Source: Clostridiales bacterium (GTDB taxonomy: Bacteria > Bacillota > Clostridia > Oscillospirales > Oscillospiraceae). From it: a stretch of 29,043 nt of DNA. Below the pieces are notes generated by a model. That model worked only from the letters and a program-made list of their open reading frames with translations. It ran no database searches and had not been told where the DNA came from. A program made the translations under genes and the position numbers. Positions 16,279 to 23,222 of this stretch are shown here, piece by piece. Location: contig SFEX01000037.1 in assembly GCA_004557075.1 (NCBI GenBank), positions 1-29,043 of the forward strand. The letters are read 5' to 3'. Every line of letters begins with the position of its first letter. The first letter of the stretch is position 1.

Positions 16279-16629
16279 ATGAACGTTAATCTTAATGTCG
16301 TAAAATTCCTCAAGCAGTACGATACCGACCCCGAGCTTCGCAAGAGAGTCGAGGACGCCGAGGCGGCCTACCCCGGCAGCCTTGAGATACGCGAGTCGGT
16401 GGTCGAGGATGTGCTCATCCCCATCGCCGAGGAGATGGGGCTTGGCTTCACGCTGATGGATCTTTATAACTATGAGCGCGCGCTCAAGCGCGAGCGCAGC
16501 AAGGATGTGGAGCTGAGCGAGGAGGAGCTTGCCGCCTTAGGCGAGGAGCGCAGCTATTGGCTGGTCGATAAGGGCTGGGCAAACGATGAATCCTGCTTCC
16601 GCGGCGGCTCCGGCAAGGGCATCGACTGA
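16279..16629 (+). CDS. Small acidic protein, possibly Nif11-like
   Basis: A 116-residue protein that I do not recognise with certainty. The pattern VKFLKQYDTDPELRKRVEDA, then PIAEEMGLGFTLMDLYNYE and then VELSEEELAALG resembles the order seen in Nif11-type leader domains (a helix with DPEL, a helix with A-E-x-G-F-x-F, and an E-L-S-E-E-E-L end). After this comes a short tail, SYWLVDKGWANDESCF then RGGSGKGID, with a single cysteine. A RiPP precursor is one reading, but no maturation enzyme, protease or exporter is near, and it could simply be a conserved cytoplasmic protein. AGGAG lies nine bases upstream. It is 19 bases after metG, so co-transcription is likely. Confidence 0.75.
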   Translation: MNVNLNVVKFLKQYDTDPELRKRVEDAEAAYPGSLEIRESVVEDVLIPIAEEMGLGFTLMDLYNYERALKRERSKDVELSEEELAALGEERSYWLVDKGWANDESCFRGGSGKGID

Positions 16630-16660
16630 GCGTTTTTTGGCACTTGACAGCAAGTGGCTA

Positions 16661-16690
16661 TTGATTAAGTGCTTTAAACTGTGATACAAT
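16661..16690 (+). promoter_or_regulatory. Promoter of the zinc-ribbon gene
   Basis: A -35 TTGATT (16661-16666) and a -10 TACAAT (16685-16690) lie 18 bases apart, with TGA just before the -10 (extended -10). A consensus TTGACA at 16644 lacks a -10 at the proper distance; it is part of the small inverted repeat CACTTG-ACAG-CAAGTG. Confidence 0.6.
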
Positions 16691-16726
16691 AAATTTTGGA
16701 TATTGAAAAAACGGGAGGGAAATACT

Positions 16727-16963
16727 ATGAAATGTCCCCGCTGCGGACACGAAATGACGCTGGATAATCATCGCAAGTACGCTCTTAACATGTGCTACGA
16801 GTGCGGTTATATCGAAGGCCGCCTGAACGACGGCCCCGGTCAGGGCGCAACCAATTTCGCACGCCTCAAGAACATGAACTTCAACGAGGCGGTCGCCTTT
16901 ATCTCCGGCGGCCTCGGCATTGAGGAGAGCAAAGTCTCCGACTGGCTCGATGACAAAGAGTAA
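16727..16963 (+). CDS. Small zinc-ribbon protein
   Basis: A 78-residue protein of unknown function. It begins with a zinc ribbon: CPRCGHEM (C3, C6) and CYECGYIEG, about 25 residues later. A helical C-terminal half follows, FARLKNMNFNEAVAFISGGLGIEESKVSDWLDD, which looks like a small helical, perhaps DNA- or protein-binding, segment. The ATG at 16727 has GGGAGGG seven bases before it. An in-frame TTG at 16703 lies upstream of that Shine-Dalgarno and is unlikely. It has its own promoter and a strong terminator, so it is a single-gene unit. I recall similar small proteins in Oscillospirales, without known function. Confidence 0.85.
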   Translation: MKCPRCGHEMTLDNHRKYALNMCYECGYIEGRLNDGPGQGATNFARLKNMNFNEAVAFISGGLGIEESKVSDWLDDKE

Positions 16964-16969
16964 AAAGCA

Positions 16970-17008
16970 AAAAAACCGAAGTGTTCAATAAGAACACTTC
17001 GGTTTTTT
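16970..17008. terminator. Bidirectional rho-independent terminator
   Basis: Perfect 17-base arms (16970-16986 and 16992-17008) with the loop AATAA. The GC part is CCGAAGTGTTC, flanked by six A on the left and six T on the right, so it can act on both strands. It closes the zinc-ribbon gene. Confidence 0.95.
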
Positions 17009-17210
17009 GCGGCGGCTGCCGCAGAGCGATTCGCATTAAGGCTCAAAATAATCTCTATTGCGGTATCCCGACCGGTGAGATTGCAAATAATCTATTTTGC
17101 ACTCGCGCACTAAATTAAAATTGTAGGGGCAATTCGTTGCAACGCTTCATGTAATCTCTTTTGTCGGTGCCCGACCGGTGAGAGCGGCAAAAGTTTTGCC
17201 AAGTCTCATA

Positions 17211-17270
17211 GCTCCCTCTGACGAGGGAGCTGTCAGCGAAGCTGACTGAGGGAGAGACCGGCGAAGCCGG
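17211..17270. repeat. Triple-hairpin palindromic insert (CTCCCTC type)
   Basis: GCTCCCTCTGACGAGGGAGC is a near-perfect hairpin. It is followed by GTCAGC-GAA-GCTGAC and CCGGC-GAA-GCCGG. The same unit recurs in inverted orientation at 17386-17446. From memory, this is a high-copy repeat in Oscillospirales. Confidence 0.8.
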
Positions 17271-17385
17271 AATTAATTCGGATTCAAATTTCAAGTAGTC
17301 TATATTGCGTCAGCACGACCGCGTATATTATCGGGCTGACGCAAAAGAGATTATCAAAAATCTCAATGCGAATTGCTTGGCGCCA

Positions 17386-17446
17386 GCCGGTGCTCTCTCC
17401 CTCCGTCTGAGCTGACGCTCAGCCACCTCCCTCGTCAGAGGGAGGC
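17386..17446. repeat. Inverted copy of the CTCCCTC-type insert
   Basis: GCCGGTGCTCTCTCCCTCCG, then GAGCTGACGCTCAGC, then CCTCCCTCGTCAGAGGGAGG form the mirror image of 17211-17270 with some changes. Together the two copies form the middle stems of the nested palindrome. Confidence 0.8.
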
Positions 17447-17563
17447 ATGACGTAGTCTAAACTCTGATGCTTCTAATTGAATGCGCGAGTGCAATAAAGA
17501 CTACTGCCGGTACCTATGGTCGGGCACCGGAAAAAACGATTATTTGAGGCGTAAAAGCGGATT

Positions 17564-17599
17564 AAAAAAGGAAGCAGTCGAATGATTGCTTCCTTTTTT
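17564..17599. terminator. Rho-independent terminator of the CNNM operon
   Basis: Sixteen-base arms, 17564-17579 and 17584-17599, with the loop GAAT: six A, then GGAAGCAGTC against GATTGCTTCC, then six T, with one G-T pair. T-runs on both strands allow two-way action. On the minus strand it lies 54 bases after the stop of the second CNNM gene. It is homologous to the terminators at 6057 and 6155. Confidence 0.9.
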
Positions 17600-17672
17600 C
17601 GTATATTTCCGATGTTTATAACCGGGCTGACGCAGTAACGACTACCGCCAATCTCAACGCGAATCGCCCCTC
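17600..17672. repeat. Repeat segment entering the 3' end of a CNNM gene
   Basis: It holds TTTATAACCGGGCTGACGCA, GTAACGACTACCGCCAATC and TCAACGCGAATCGCCCCTCC. On the minus strand this reads GGAGGGGCGATTCGCGTTGA, the last codons and stop of the CNNM gene, then GATTGG. The matching segment at 6187-6263 stops just outside its gene. Confidence 0.75.
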
Positions 17673-18925
17673 CGGCAGGAGCGCCGGACGACGAGGACCT
17701 TTTCGACGCGCTGGCCGTCGCGGTCGAGCACCGTGACGTGCAGGTCGCCGTAGTCGAAGCTGTCCCCCACCGAGGGGAAGGCGCCGAACATCTCTATCGT
17801 CCAGCCTCCGACAGTCTCGCTCTCGGCGTCGAAGTCGCGCTCGTTTATCCCGACAAGGTCGAGGAAATCGGAAATGCTCATATCACCGTCAAGCTCAAGC
17901 TCGCCGCCGGAGCGCTCCAATATCTCCTCGCGTATCTCGTCGGTGTCGTCCCAAATCTCGCCGACAAGCTGCTCGAGCACATCCTCCATCGAGAGTATGC
18001 CCAGCGTGCCGCCGTATTCGTCGGTTACGATCGCAAGGTGCTGCTTTGCCTTGCGCAGCTCTGTGAGCACCGACGGCAGCTTCACCGTCTTGTAAACATA
18101 GCAGGGCGGCATGAGCAGACTGCGTATATCCGGCTTTTCCTCTCCGGCAAGCGCCTTGAGGAAGCGGTTTAGGTACAGCACGCCGATTATGTTGTCAACG
18201 CTGTCTTCGTACACGGGGATGCGCGAGTAGGGCGCGCTGTCGATAATGCGAAGCTGTTCATCCCAGTCCTCGTCGATATCCAGCGCCACGACGTCCACGC
18301 GCGCGGTCATGACCTCGCTTGCCATGACGTCGGAGAAGTCGATCGCCGCCTGAACCAGCTCCGAGCGCTCCTCGTCGAGAACGTCCTCGTCCTCGGCGGT
18401 CTCGATTATCGAGCTCAGCTCCTCGACGGCTGCCTCCTCGTCGGAGTCGTCGCTCTCGCCCTTCATGCCGACGGTGATGAGCCGCACAAGCCCCACCACC
18501 AGCCATATGAGCGGCTTGAGAATTATCGTCAGGCCGCGCACGAAATAGGCGTAGGTCAGGGCGAAGCGGTTGGCGCTGCCCTTTGAGACGATCTTGGGTA
18601 TGGTCTCGCCGAATATGATGACGAGTATCGTGATGACAACGGTGGACACCCACGCGTAGCTCTCGTCGCCGTTGCAGATCTCCAGCACCAGCAGCGAGCC
18701 GAGCGCGGAGTTTGTTATATTAACAAGGTTGTTGCCTATCAGTATCGCCGAGAGCGAATCGTCAAAGCGGTCGATTATTTTGACGGCGGCGGCGGCGCGG
18801 GATGAGCCTGCGTCCCTTGCGTTTTCAAGGCGTAGGCGGTTGCAGGAGGAGTAGGACATCTCAGCCGAGGAGAAGATGTTTGAAAATACTATGCATATGA
18901 CTATGCCGGCTATATAATACCACAT
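17654..18925 (-). CDS. CNNM/CBS/CorC-HlyC family membrane protein (second of pair)
   Basis: A 423-residue membrane protein of the family labelled hemolysin C or MpfA/CorC, implicated in Mg2+ export or cation homeostasis. The order is a DUF21/CNNM membrane domain of about four helices (residues 1-160, with FSSAEMSYSSCNRLRLENA and GETIPKIVSKG), a paired CBS module (~205-330, with VMTARVDVVALD and AIVTDEYGGTLGILSMEDVLE) and the C-terminal CorC_HlyC domain (~340-415). It begins in a TGATG overlap with the stop of the upstream paralogue and has GGAGGTGAGGG just before, so the two are translationally coupled and may form a heteromer. The last residues, RRGDSR, and the stop are written in repeat sequence. 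Confidence 0.9.
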   Translation of the reverse strand: MWYYIAGIVICIVFSNIFSSAEMSYSSCNRLRLENARDAGSSRAAAAVKIIDRFDDSLSAILIGNNLVNITNSALGSLLVLEICNGDESYAWVSTVVITILVIIFGETIPKIVSKGSANRFALTYAYFVRGLTIILKPLIWLVVGLVRLITVGMKGESDDSDEEAAVEELSSIIETAEDEDVLDEERSELVQAAIDFSDVMASEVMTARVDVVALDIDEDWDEQLRIIDSAPYSRIPVYEDSVDNIIGVLYLNRFLKALAGEEKPDIRSLLMPPCYVYKTVKLPSVLTELRKAKQHLAIVTDEYGGTLGILSMEDVLEQLVGEIWDDTDEIREEILERSGGELELDGDMSISDFLDLVGINERDFDAESETVGGWTIEMFGAFPSVGDSFDYGDLHVTVLDRDGQRVEKVLVVRRSCRRGDSR

Positions 18926-20202
18926 CAGCCCTCACCTCCATCCTGCGCGAGGCAGACGCGGAGCCTGAGTATGCGGTTGTGCCGCATCTCGGACACGGTG
19001 ACGGAAAGGCCGTTGTATGAAAAGCTGTCGCCCACGGCGGGAATACGGTCAAACTGCTCGTATGCCCACTCGCCGAGCAGCTTGTTTGTAAATTCATCAT
19101 CCTCGCTGTCGTCGTCAAACTCCAAAAGCTCGAACACGTCGGTGACGGCCATTTCCGCTTCGCAGTCCCAGACCCCGTCGCCGCAGGGGACGCAGGGCTC
19201 CTCAACGACGTCCTCCTCGTCCCAGATTTCGCCGACAAGCTCCTCTAAGATATCCTCGACCGTGACGATGCCCAGCGTGCCGCCGTAGTTATCCGTCACG
19301 ACCGCCATGTTGAGCCGGTTTTTGCTCATGACCGGCAGCAGGCCGTCGATATTCGCGCTCTGGTGTATGAAATACGGCTTATCGAGCAGGGCCTTGACGT
19401 CAAGCTGCGCGCCCTGCTTGAGATACGCTTTTATAAACTTGCGAATCGACAGGATGCCCACGATGTTGTCGATGCTGCCCTCGTACACGGGCAGGCGGCT
19501 GTGGGTCTGCGAGCGGATAAATTCGAGCATCTCCTCGGGGGAGTCCTCGATGTCTATCGCGGCAAGATCGACGCGGGAGGTGAGTATGCTCTCGACCGTC
19601 GTCTCGGCAAATTGCAGCGCCGAGGATATGAGCTCTCCGCGTTCGGAGTCGAGGCTGCCCTCCTCGGTCATGTCCTCGATTATGTCGTATATCTCGTCCT
19701 CGGTGACGGATATCTCCGGGTCTGCCTTGACAAACCGCGCCGCGAAGTTTCCAATCGCGGACAGCAGCTTTGCCAGCGGCTTCAAAACGGACATAAAAAA
19801 GCACAGCGAACCGGCCACTGCCAACGACAGTCGCTCGCTGTATTTCTTGGCGATGCTCTTCGGCAGCATCTCACCGGCGAAGAAGACCACGATGGTCATA
19901 ACAAAGGTGCTTATGGTGACGGCGCCGGGCACGCCGGGGAAGAGTCTCGTCACAGAGAGCGTAACAAGGCTCGCGGCGGAGATGTGCACGATATTTGTAC
20001 AGATAAGTATGCTTGTGATAGCAAGGTCAAAATTATCAAGGACTTGCAGCGCTTTGACTGCTTTGCTCTCGCGGCGTTCGGCGCGGATCTTTATTTTCAC
20101 CTTTGACACCGAGGCGAAGGCGGTCTCCGCGACCGCAAAGTACGCGGCGCAAAGCAATAGTAAAACTACGATTATCAGCGACAATCGACTGGCATCATCC
20201 AT
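18925..20202 (-). CDS. CNNM/CBS/CorC-HlyC family membrane protein (first of pair)
   Basis: A 425-residue paralogue of the downstream gene with the same layout: CNNM membrane domain (AVAETAFASVSKVKIK, GEMLPKSIAKKYS), CBS pair (ILTSRVDLAAIDIED, AVVTDNYGGTLGIVTVEDILEELVGEIWDE) and C-terminal CorC_HlyC domain. Inside that last domain it has an acidic stretch, FDDDSEDDEF, and two extra cysteines (EPCVPCGDG) not seen in its partner. Cation transport or its control is the likely role; the substrate cannot be read from sequence. The ATG at 20202 has AAGGAG fifteen bases upstream, rather far, and no better in-frame start is nearby. A strong promoter lies at 20243-20271. Confidence 0.9.
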   Translation of the reverse strand: MDDASRLSLIIVVLLLLCAAYFAVAETAFASVSKVKIKIRAERRESKAVKALQVLDNFDLAITSILICTNIVHISAASLVTLSVTRLFPGVPGAVTISTFVMTIVVFFAGEMLPKSIAKKYSERLSLAVAGSLCFFMSVLKPLAKLLSAIGNFAARFVKADPEISVTEDEIYDIIEDMTEEGSLDSERGELISSALQFAETTVESILTSRVDLAAIDIEDSPEEMLEFIRSQTHSRLPVYEGSIDNIVGILSIRKFIKAYLKQGAQLDVKALLDKPYFIHQSANIDGLLPVMSKNRLNMAVVTDNYGGTLGIVTVEDILEELVGEIWDEEDVVEEPCVPCGDGVWDCEAEMAVTDVFELLEFDDDSEDDEFTNKLLGEWAYEQFDRIPAVGDSFSYNGLSVTVSEMRHNRILRLRVCLAQDGGEG

Positions 20203-20242
20203 TTCGGATTTAACACGCTCCTTAAATTAGAAATTAGTAAAC

Positions 20243-20271
20243 AGTATAGCATATCGCCAAGTCCGCGTCAA
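20243..20271 (-). promoter_or_regulatory. Promoter of the CNNM gene pair
   Basis: On the minus strand a -35 TTGACG (20266-20271) and a -10 TATACT (20243-20248) are 17 bases apart. It is back to back with the promoter of the CAT-like gene. Confidence 0.8.
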
Positions 20272-20282
20272 TCGTAAGGCGC

Positions 20283-20311
20283 TTGAAAAAATACCGCTTT
20301 AATGGTATTTT
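20283..20311 (+). promoter_or_regulatory. Promoter of the CAT-like gene
   Basis: A -35 TTGAAA (20283-20288), a 17-base spacer and a -10 TATTTT (20306-20311) preceded by TGG. The -10 is weak but has the extended form. Confidence 0.5.
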
Positions 20312-20335
20312 AATAAGGATAAAGGAGAACTTAGA

Positions 20336-20986
20336 ATGAGCGATTACGAGATAATAGATTACGCCCGCTGGCCGCGCCGCGAGCTTTTTGAGTTTTTCTC
20401 ACATGTGTCAAACCCGTTTTACAGCGTGACCTTTAAGCTCGACGTCACGCGGGTGTACGAATACGCGAAGGCAAAGGGACTGTCGTTTTACTATGCCCTG
20501 ACGTGGCTCGTGACGAAGGCGATAAACTCCGTCGAGGCGTTCCGCTACGCGGTGATAGACGGGAAGGTAGTCCTGCTGCCGGAGCGGCTGCCGAGCTTTA
20601 CGGACATGAAGGACGGCAGCGAGCAGTTTCATATCGTCACGATGCCTGCGGGCGACGATATCGGCGCATTCTGCCTTGAGGCAAAGCGCCGCAGCATGGC
20701 GCAGACGGAGTTCATCGTCGCAAGCGGCGAGGGGCCGAATCTCCTCTATATCTCCTGCCTGCCGTGGGTGGAGCTGACGTCGCTGACAAACGAGCGCGAT
20801 TTTGACCCCGACGACGCGATCCCGCGCATAGCCTGGGGCAAGTACCGCGATATCGACGGGCGCAAGGAGTTAGGGCTCTCGCTTGAGCTGAACCACCGCT
20901 TTGCCGACGGCTACCACATCGGCAAGTTCAACGAAGCCCTCTGTGCTCTGATTTCGCGGCGGCTGCCGCGAAGCGATTCGCTTTGA
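20336..20986 (+). CDS. Chloramphenicol-acetyltransferase-fold protein (CatA-like)
   Basis: A 216-residue cytoplasmic protein of the trimeric CAT family, which uses acetyl-CoA. Typical blocks are FFSHVSNPFYSVTFKLDVT, the GLSFYYALTWLVTKAIN helix and the active-site region NHRFADGYHIGKF. His187 and Asp191 have the spacing of the catalytic His and its Asp in CAT. The first His of the usual HH pair is Asn here. Chromosomal CAT-like proteins of this type often have unknown acceptors, so drug resistance should not be assumed. AAAGGAG lies eight bases upstream. The last residues (RRLPRSDSL) and the stop are written in the mosaic repeat, where GCGGCGGCTGCCGC begins at 20956. Confidence 0.85.
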   Translation: MSDYEIIDYARWPRRELFEFFSHVSNPFYSVTFKLDVTRVYEYAKAKGLSFYYALTWLVTKAINSVEAFRYAVIDGKVVLLPERLPSFTDMKDGSEQFHIVTMPAGDDIGAFCLEAKRRSMAQTEFIVASGEGPNLLYISCLPWVELTSLTNERDFDPDDAIPRIAWGKYRDIDGRKELGLSLELNHRFADGYHIGKFNEALCALISRRLPRSDSL

Positions 20987-21377
20987 GATTGGCGATAGTC
21001 GTTATTGCGTCAGCCCGACCGGTGAGATTGGCAGAGGTCTTTTTTGCACTCGCGCGTTCAATAACATTGCACCGCACCCGTAGGGGCTGCCATTGGCCGT
21101 CCGCTCCTCGCCGGAGGGGCAATTCGCCCGCCGACTGGCGGAAAGCTATTCGCATTAAAACTTCAGCTTGTCGATACTTCCTCAGCGCGACCGTAAAGAA
21201 TCCTGCGTCAGCAGCGGCAGCCGCCGCCGGACGAGCAATGCTCGCCCCTACGGGTACAGAGGTTGTTGAGCATTGCTGTTTCTAATTTAGTGCGCGAGTG
21301 CAATAACGACAACAGCAATGTCAATGGTCGAGAATCGGTAAAAACGATTACTTGAAGCGTAGCAACGAAAGGAAAAA
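20956..21377. repeat. Palindromic mosaic repeat cluster before trmN6
   Basis: The forward arm starts inside the CAT-like gene (GCGGCGGCTGCCGC at 20956-20969). It continues with GATTCGC, GTTATTGCGTCAGCCCGACC, GGTGAGATTGGC and the core GCACTCGCGCG at 21046-21056, then ACCCGTAGGGGC and GGCCGTCCG. After a centre near 21175-21200 the reverse half brings GCGGCAGCCGCCGC (21214-21227), GGACGAGCAATGCTCGCCCC, core GCGCGAGTGCA at 21292-21302, GGTCGAGAATCGG and GCGTAGCAACGAAAGG at 21357-21372. This last piece ends at the trmN6 start codon. No promoter is obvious. Confidence 0.8.
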
Positions 21378-22094
21378 ATGGATAGATTATGGAAAAACGG
21401 CCCGCATTTTGCGCAGTCGGAGCACTTCAAAGTCAGTACCGACTCCGTGCTGTTGGGCGATTTTGTTAATATAGGCAGCCGCGCGCGGGGCATCGACCTC
21501 GGCTGCGGCTCGGGGCTGCTGCCGCTGCTTCTGCTGTGGCGCAGCGAACGTCTGCACATGACGGGGCTTGAGATAGACCCCGAGGCGGCGGCTACGGCGC
21601 GCCGGAACATCGAGAGCAACGCGCTGTCGCAGCGCTGCGATATCGTGCCGGGCGATATAAAAAACTGCCGCGAGCTTTTTAAGTCGGGGGAATTTGAGCT
21701 CGTCGTGTCAAACCCGCCGTACTTTTCCGCCGGCAGCGGCGGCGTGCCGTCAGACGAAAAACGTGCCGCCGCCAGAGGCGAAGTGCTGTGCAGCCTTGAG
21801 GATGTCTGCCGCGCCGCGGCTTACCTATGCCGCACGGGCGGCGTGTTCTGCCTTGTGCATCGCGCCGAGCGGCTCGCGGACGTCGTATGTACGCTGCGCG
21901 GCGTTGGCTTTGAGCCGAAGCGCCTGCGCACGGTGTCGCACAGCGCCGGAAAAGACCCCGCGCTCATCCTCGTCGAGGCAAGGCGCGGCGGAGCGCCGGG
22001 CATGAGAATAATGCCGCCGCTTTTTATTCGCGGCGACGACGGCGGTGAGACCGCCGAGATACTCAGAATTTACCACAGGGAGGCCGAAGCATGA
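21378..22094 (+). CDS. trmN6: tRNA1(Val) A37 N6-methyltransferase family protein
   Basis: A 238-residue class I SAM-dependent methyltransferase. Motif I is GIDLGCGSGLLPLLL, the SAM-binding acidic loop is GLEIDPEAAATARRN, and the amino-methylating motif NPPY is at residues 112-115. TrmN6 family members methylate A37 of tRNA1(Val); in Firmicutes (YabB) the gene sits next to rsmI as it does here. The GIY-YIG gene often placed between them is absent. The stop overlaps the rsmI start as ATGA. The start codon and first codons (MDRL) are identical over 12 bases to those of hemW, within a repeat copy. An in-frame reading further upstream would be repeat only. Confidence 0.88.
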   Translation: MDRLWKNGPHFAQSEHFKVSTDSVLLGDFVNIGSRARGIDLGCGSGLLPLLLLWRSERLHMTGLEIDPEAAATARRNIESNALSQRCDIVPGDIKNCRELFKSGEFELVVSNPPYFSAGSGGVPSDEKRAAARGEVLCSLEDVCRAAAYLCRTGGVFCLVHRAERLADVVCTLRGVGFEPKRLRTVSHSAGKDPALILVEARRGGAPGMRIMPPLFIRGDDGGETAEILRIYHREAEA

Positions 22095-22933
22095 GCGGAA
22101 AACTTTATCTCGTAGGAACGCCGATAGGCAATTTAGGCGATTTCTCGCCCCGCGCCGTCGATGCGCTGCGCGAGGCCGATTTCATCGCGGCGGAGGATAC
22201 CAGAGTCACCCTCAAGCTGCTCAATCATTTTGAGATAAGAAAGCCCATGGTGAGCTATTTCGAGCACAACAAATACGCCTCCGGCGCGAAGATATTCGAG
22301 CGCATTCTCGCCGGTGAGAGCTGCGCGCTCGTCTCCGACGCGGGCATGCCCGCGATATCAGACCCGGGCGAGGAGCTTGTGCGCATGTGCGCCGAAAACG
22401 GCGTCGAGGTACTGACTGTCCCCGGACCGTCGGCGCTCATATCCGCGCTCACGCTCTCCGCGCTGCCGACGGGCAGATTTTGCTTCGAGGGCTTTTTATC
22501 CACCGCGAACAAAAGCCGCCGCGAGCATTTGGACAGTCTCAAGGCCGAGCGGCGGACGATGATATTCTACGAAGCGCCGCACAAGCTCATGCGCACGCTT
22601 GAGGACATGCGGGACACCTTCGGGGCGGAGCGGAAAATTTCGCTCTGCCGCGAGCTTACGAAGCTGCACGAGCAGACCATACGCACGGATATCAAGGGTG
22701 CGATCGAGTATTTCAGCCGGACCCCGCCCAAGGGCGAGTTCGTGCTGGTCATCGAGGGCGCGCCCGAGGCCGGGAGCGCGTTCACGCTCGAGCAGGCCGC
22801 CGCGCTCGCCGAGAGCTACCGAAGCGAGGGGCTCAATCGCCGCGCGGCTTGCAAAAAGGCCGCCGCCGAGACGGGCTTTTCCGCCAAAACCCTGTACGAT
22901 CTTTCCCTGTCGGCGCCGACTGACGCCAAGTGA
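22091..22933 (+). CDS. rsmI: 16S rRNA C1402 2'-O-methyltransferase RsmI
   Basis: Methylates the ribose of C1402 in the decoding centre. The tetrapyrrole-methylase fold shows LYLVGTPIGNLGD at the start, AAEDTR, LVSDAGMPAISDPGEELV, VPGPSALISALTLSALPTGRFCFEGFL and FYEAPHKL. The 280 residues include the small C-terminal helical extension (SEGLNRRAACKKAAAETGF). It is coupled to trmN6 by a 4-base overlap, with GGGAGGC upstream. Its TGA stop sits in AGTGATTCGCG, a one-base variant of the repeat segment AGCGATTCGC found after two other genes. Confidence 0.96.
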   Translation: MSGKLYLVGTPIGNLGDFSPRAVDALREADFIAAEDTRVTLKLLNHFEIRKPMVSYFEHNKYASGAKIFERILAGESCALVSDAGMPAISDPGEELVRMCAENGVEVLTVPGPSALISALTLSALPTGRFCFEGFLSTANKSRREHLDSLKAERRTMIFYEAPHKLMRTLEDMRDTFGAERKISLCRELTKLHEQTIRTDIKGAIEYFSRTPPKGEFVLVIEGAPEAGSAFTLEQAAALAESYRSEGLNRRAACKKAAAETGFSAKTLYDLSLSAPTDAK

Positions 22934-23134
22934 TTCGCGTTAAAATTGTAAATAGTCGTTATTGCCATATAAGCGTTCGGTTTTTTCTTTTCGTTTTCAA
23001 GCTTTCAGTAATTGCTTTTTCAGGTGCCCGACCGGTGACAGTGGAAATAATCTTCATTGCACTCGCGCACTAAATTAGTGCATTCATGCCTTCCCCTTGA
23101 GGGAAAGGTGTCACGCGAAGCGTGACGGATGCGG
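22934..23134. repeat. Mosaic repeat arm and CCTTCCCC-type insert after rsmI
   Basis: A forward arm: ATTCGCGTTAAAATTG, AATAGTCGTTATTGCC, GGTGCCCGACCGGTGACAG and the core GCACTCGCGCA at 23059-23069. The core runs into the perfect palindrome GCACTAAATTAGTGC (23067-23081). A double-hairpin insert follows at 23089-23134: CCTTCCCC against GGGAAAGG, and GTCACGC-GAA-GCGTGAC. There is no gene and no clear terminator for trmN6-rsmI. From 23135 to 23222 lies only the leader of the next gene, with a weak TAATAT near 23181 that may serve as a -10. Confidence 0.8.
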
Positions 23135-23222
23135 TGGCGCCGGCCGGCGTCATAAAGGGGTATTCCCTGAAACTTGACCGATATGGTAATATAAAACAAA
23201 AGCAGTCGCGGGAGGATCGGGC

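Larger units (their letters stand above)
17009..17563. repeat. Large nested palindromic repeat cluster
   Basis: About 550 bases hold no gene. GCGGCGGCTGCCGC (17009-17022) and AGCGATTCGCATTAAGG open a forward arm with the core GCACTCGCGCA at 17099-17109. Further forward pieces follow (GTTGCAACGCTTC, CGGTGCCCGACCGGTGAGAG). A palindromic insert lies at 17211-17270. The centre is at about 17324 (TTGCGTCAGCACGACC against CGGGCTGACGCAA). The mirror-image insert is at 17386-17446. A reverse arm with core GCGCGAGTGCA at 17483-17493 and GGTCGGGCACCGG leads to the terminator. The left and right halves mirror each other for about 400 bases. Confidence 0.8.

Noticed and set aside
17009..17563. Possible CRISPR array or tRNA cluster in the large intergenic region
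   Set aside because: The repeats are inverted and nested rather than direct with constant spacers, and no cloverleaf or CCA-ending structure is visible.
20983..21285. A 100-codon frame after the CAT-like gene
   Set aside because: Repeat-only sequence with the same peptide as other copies and no Shine-Dalgarno.
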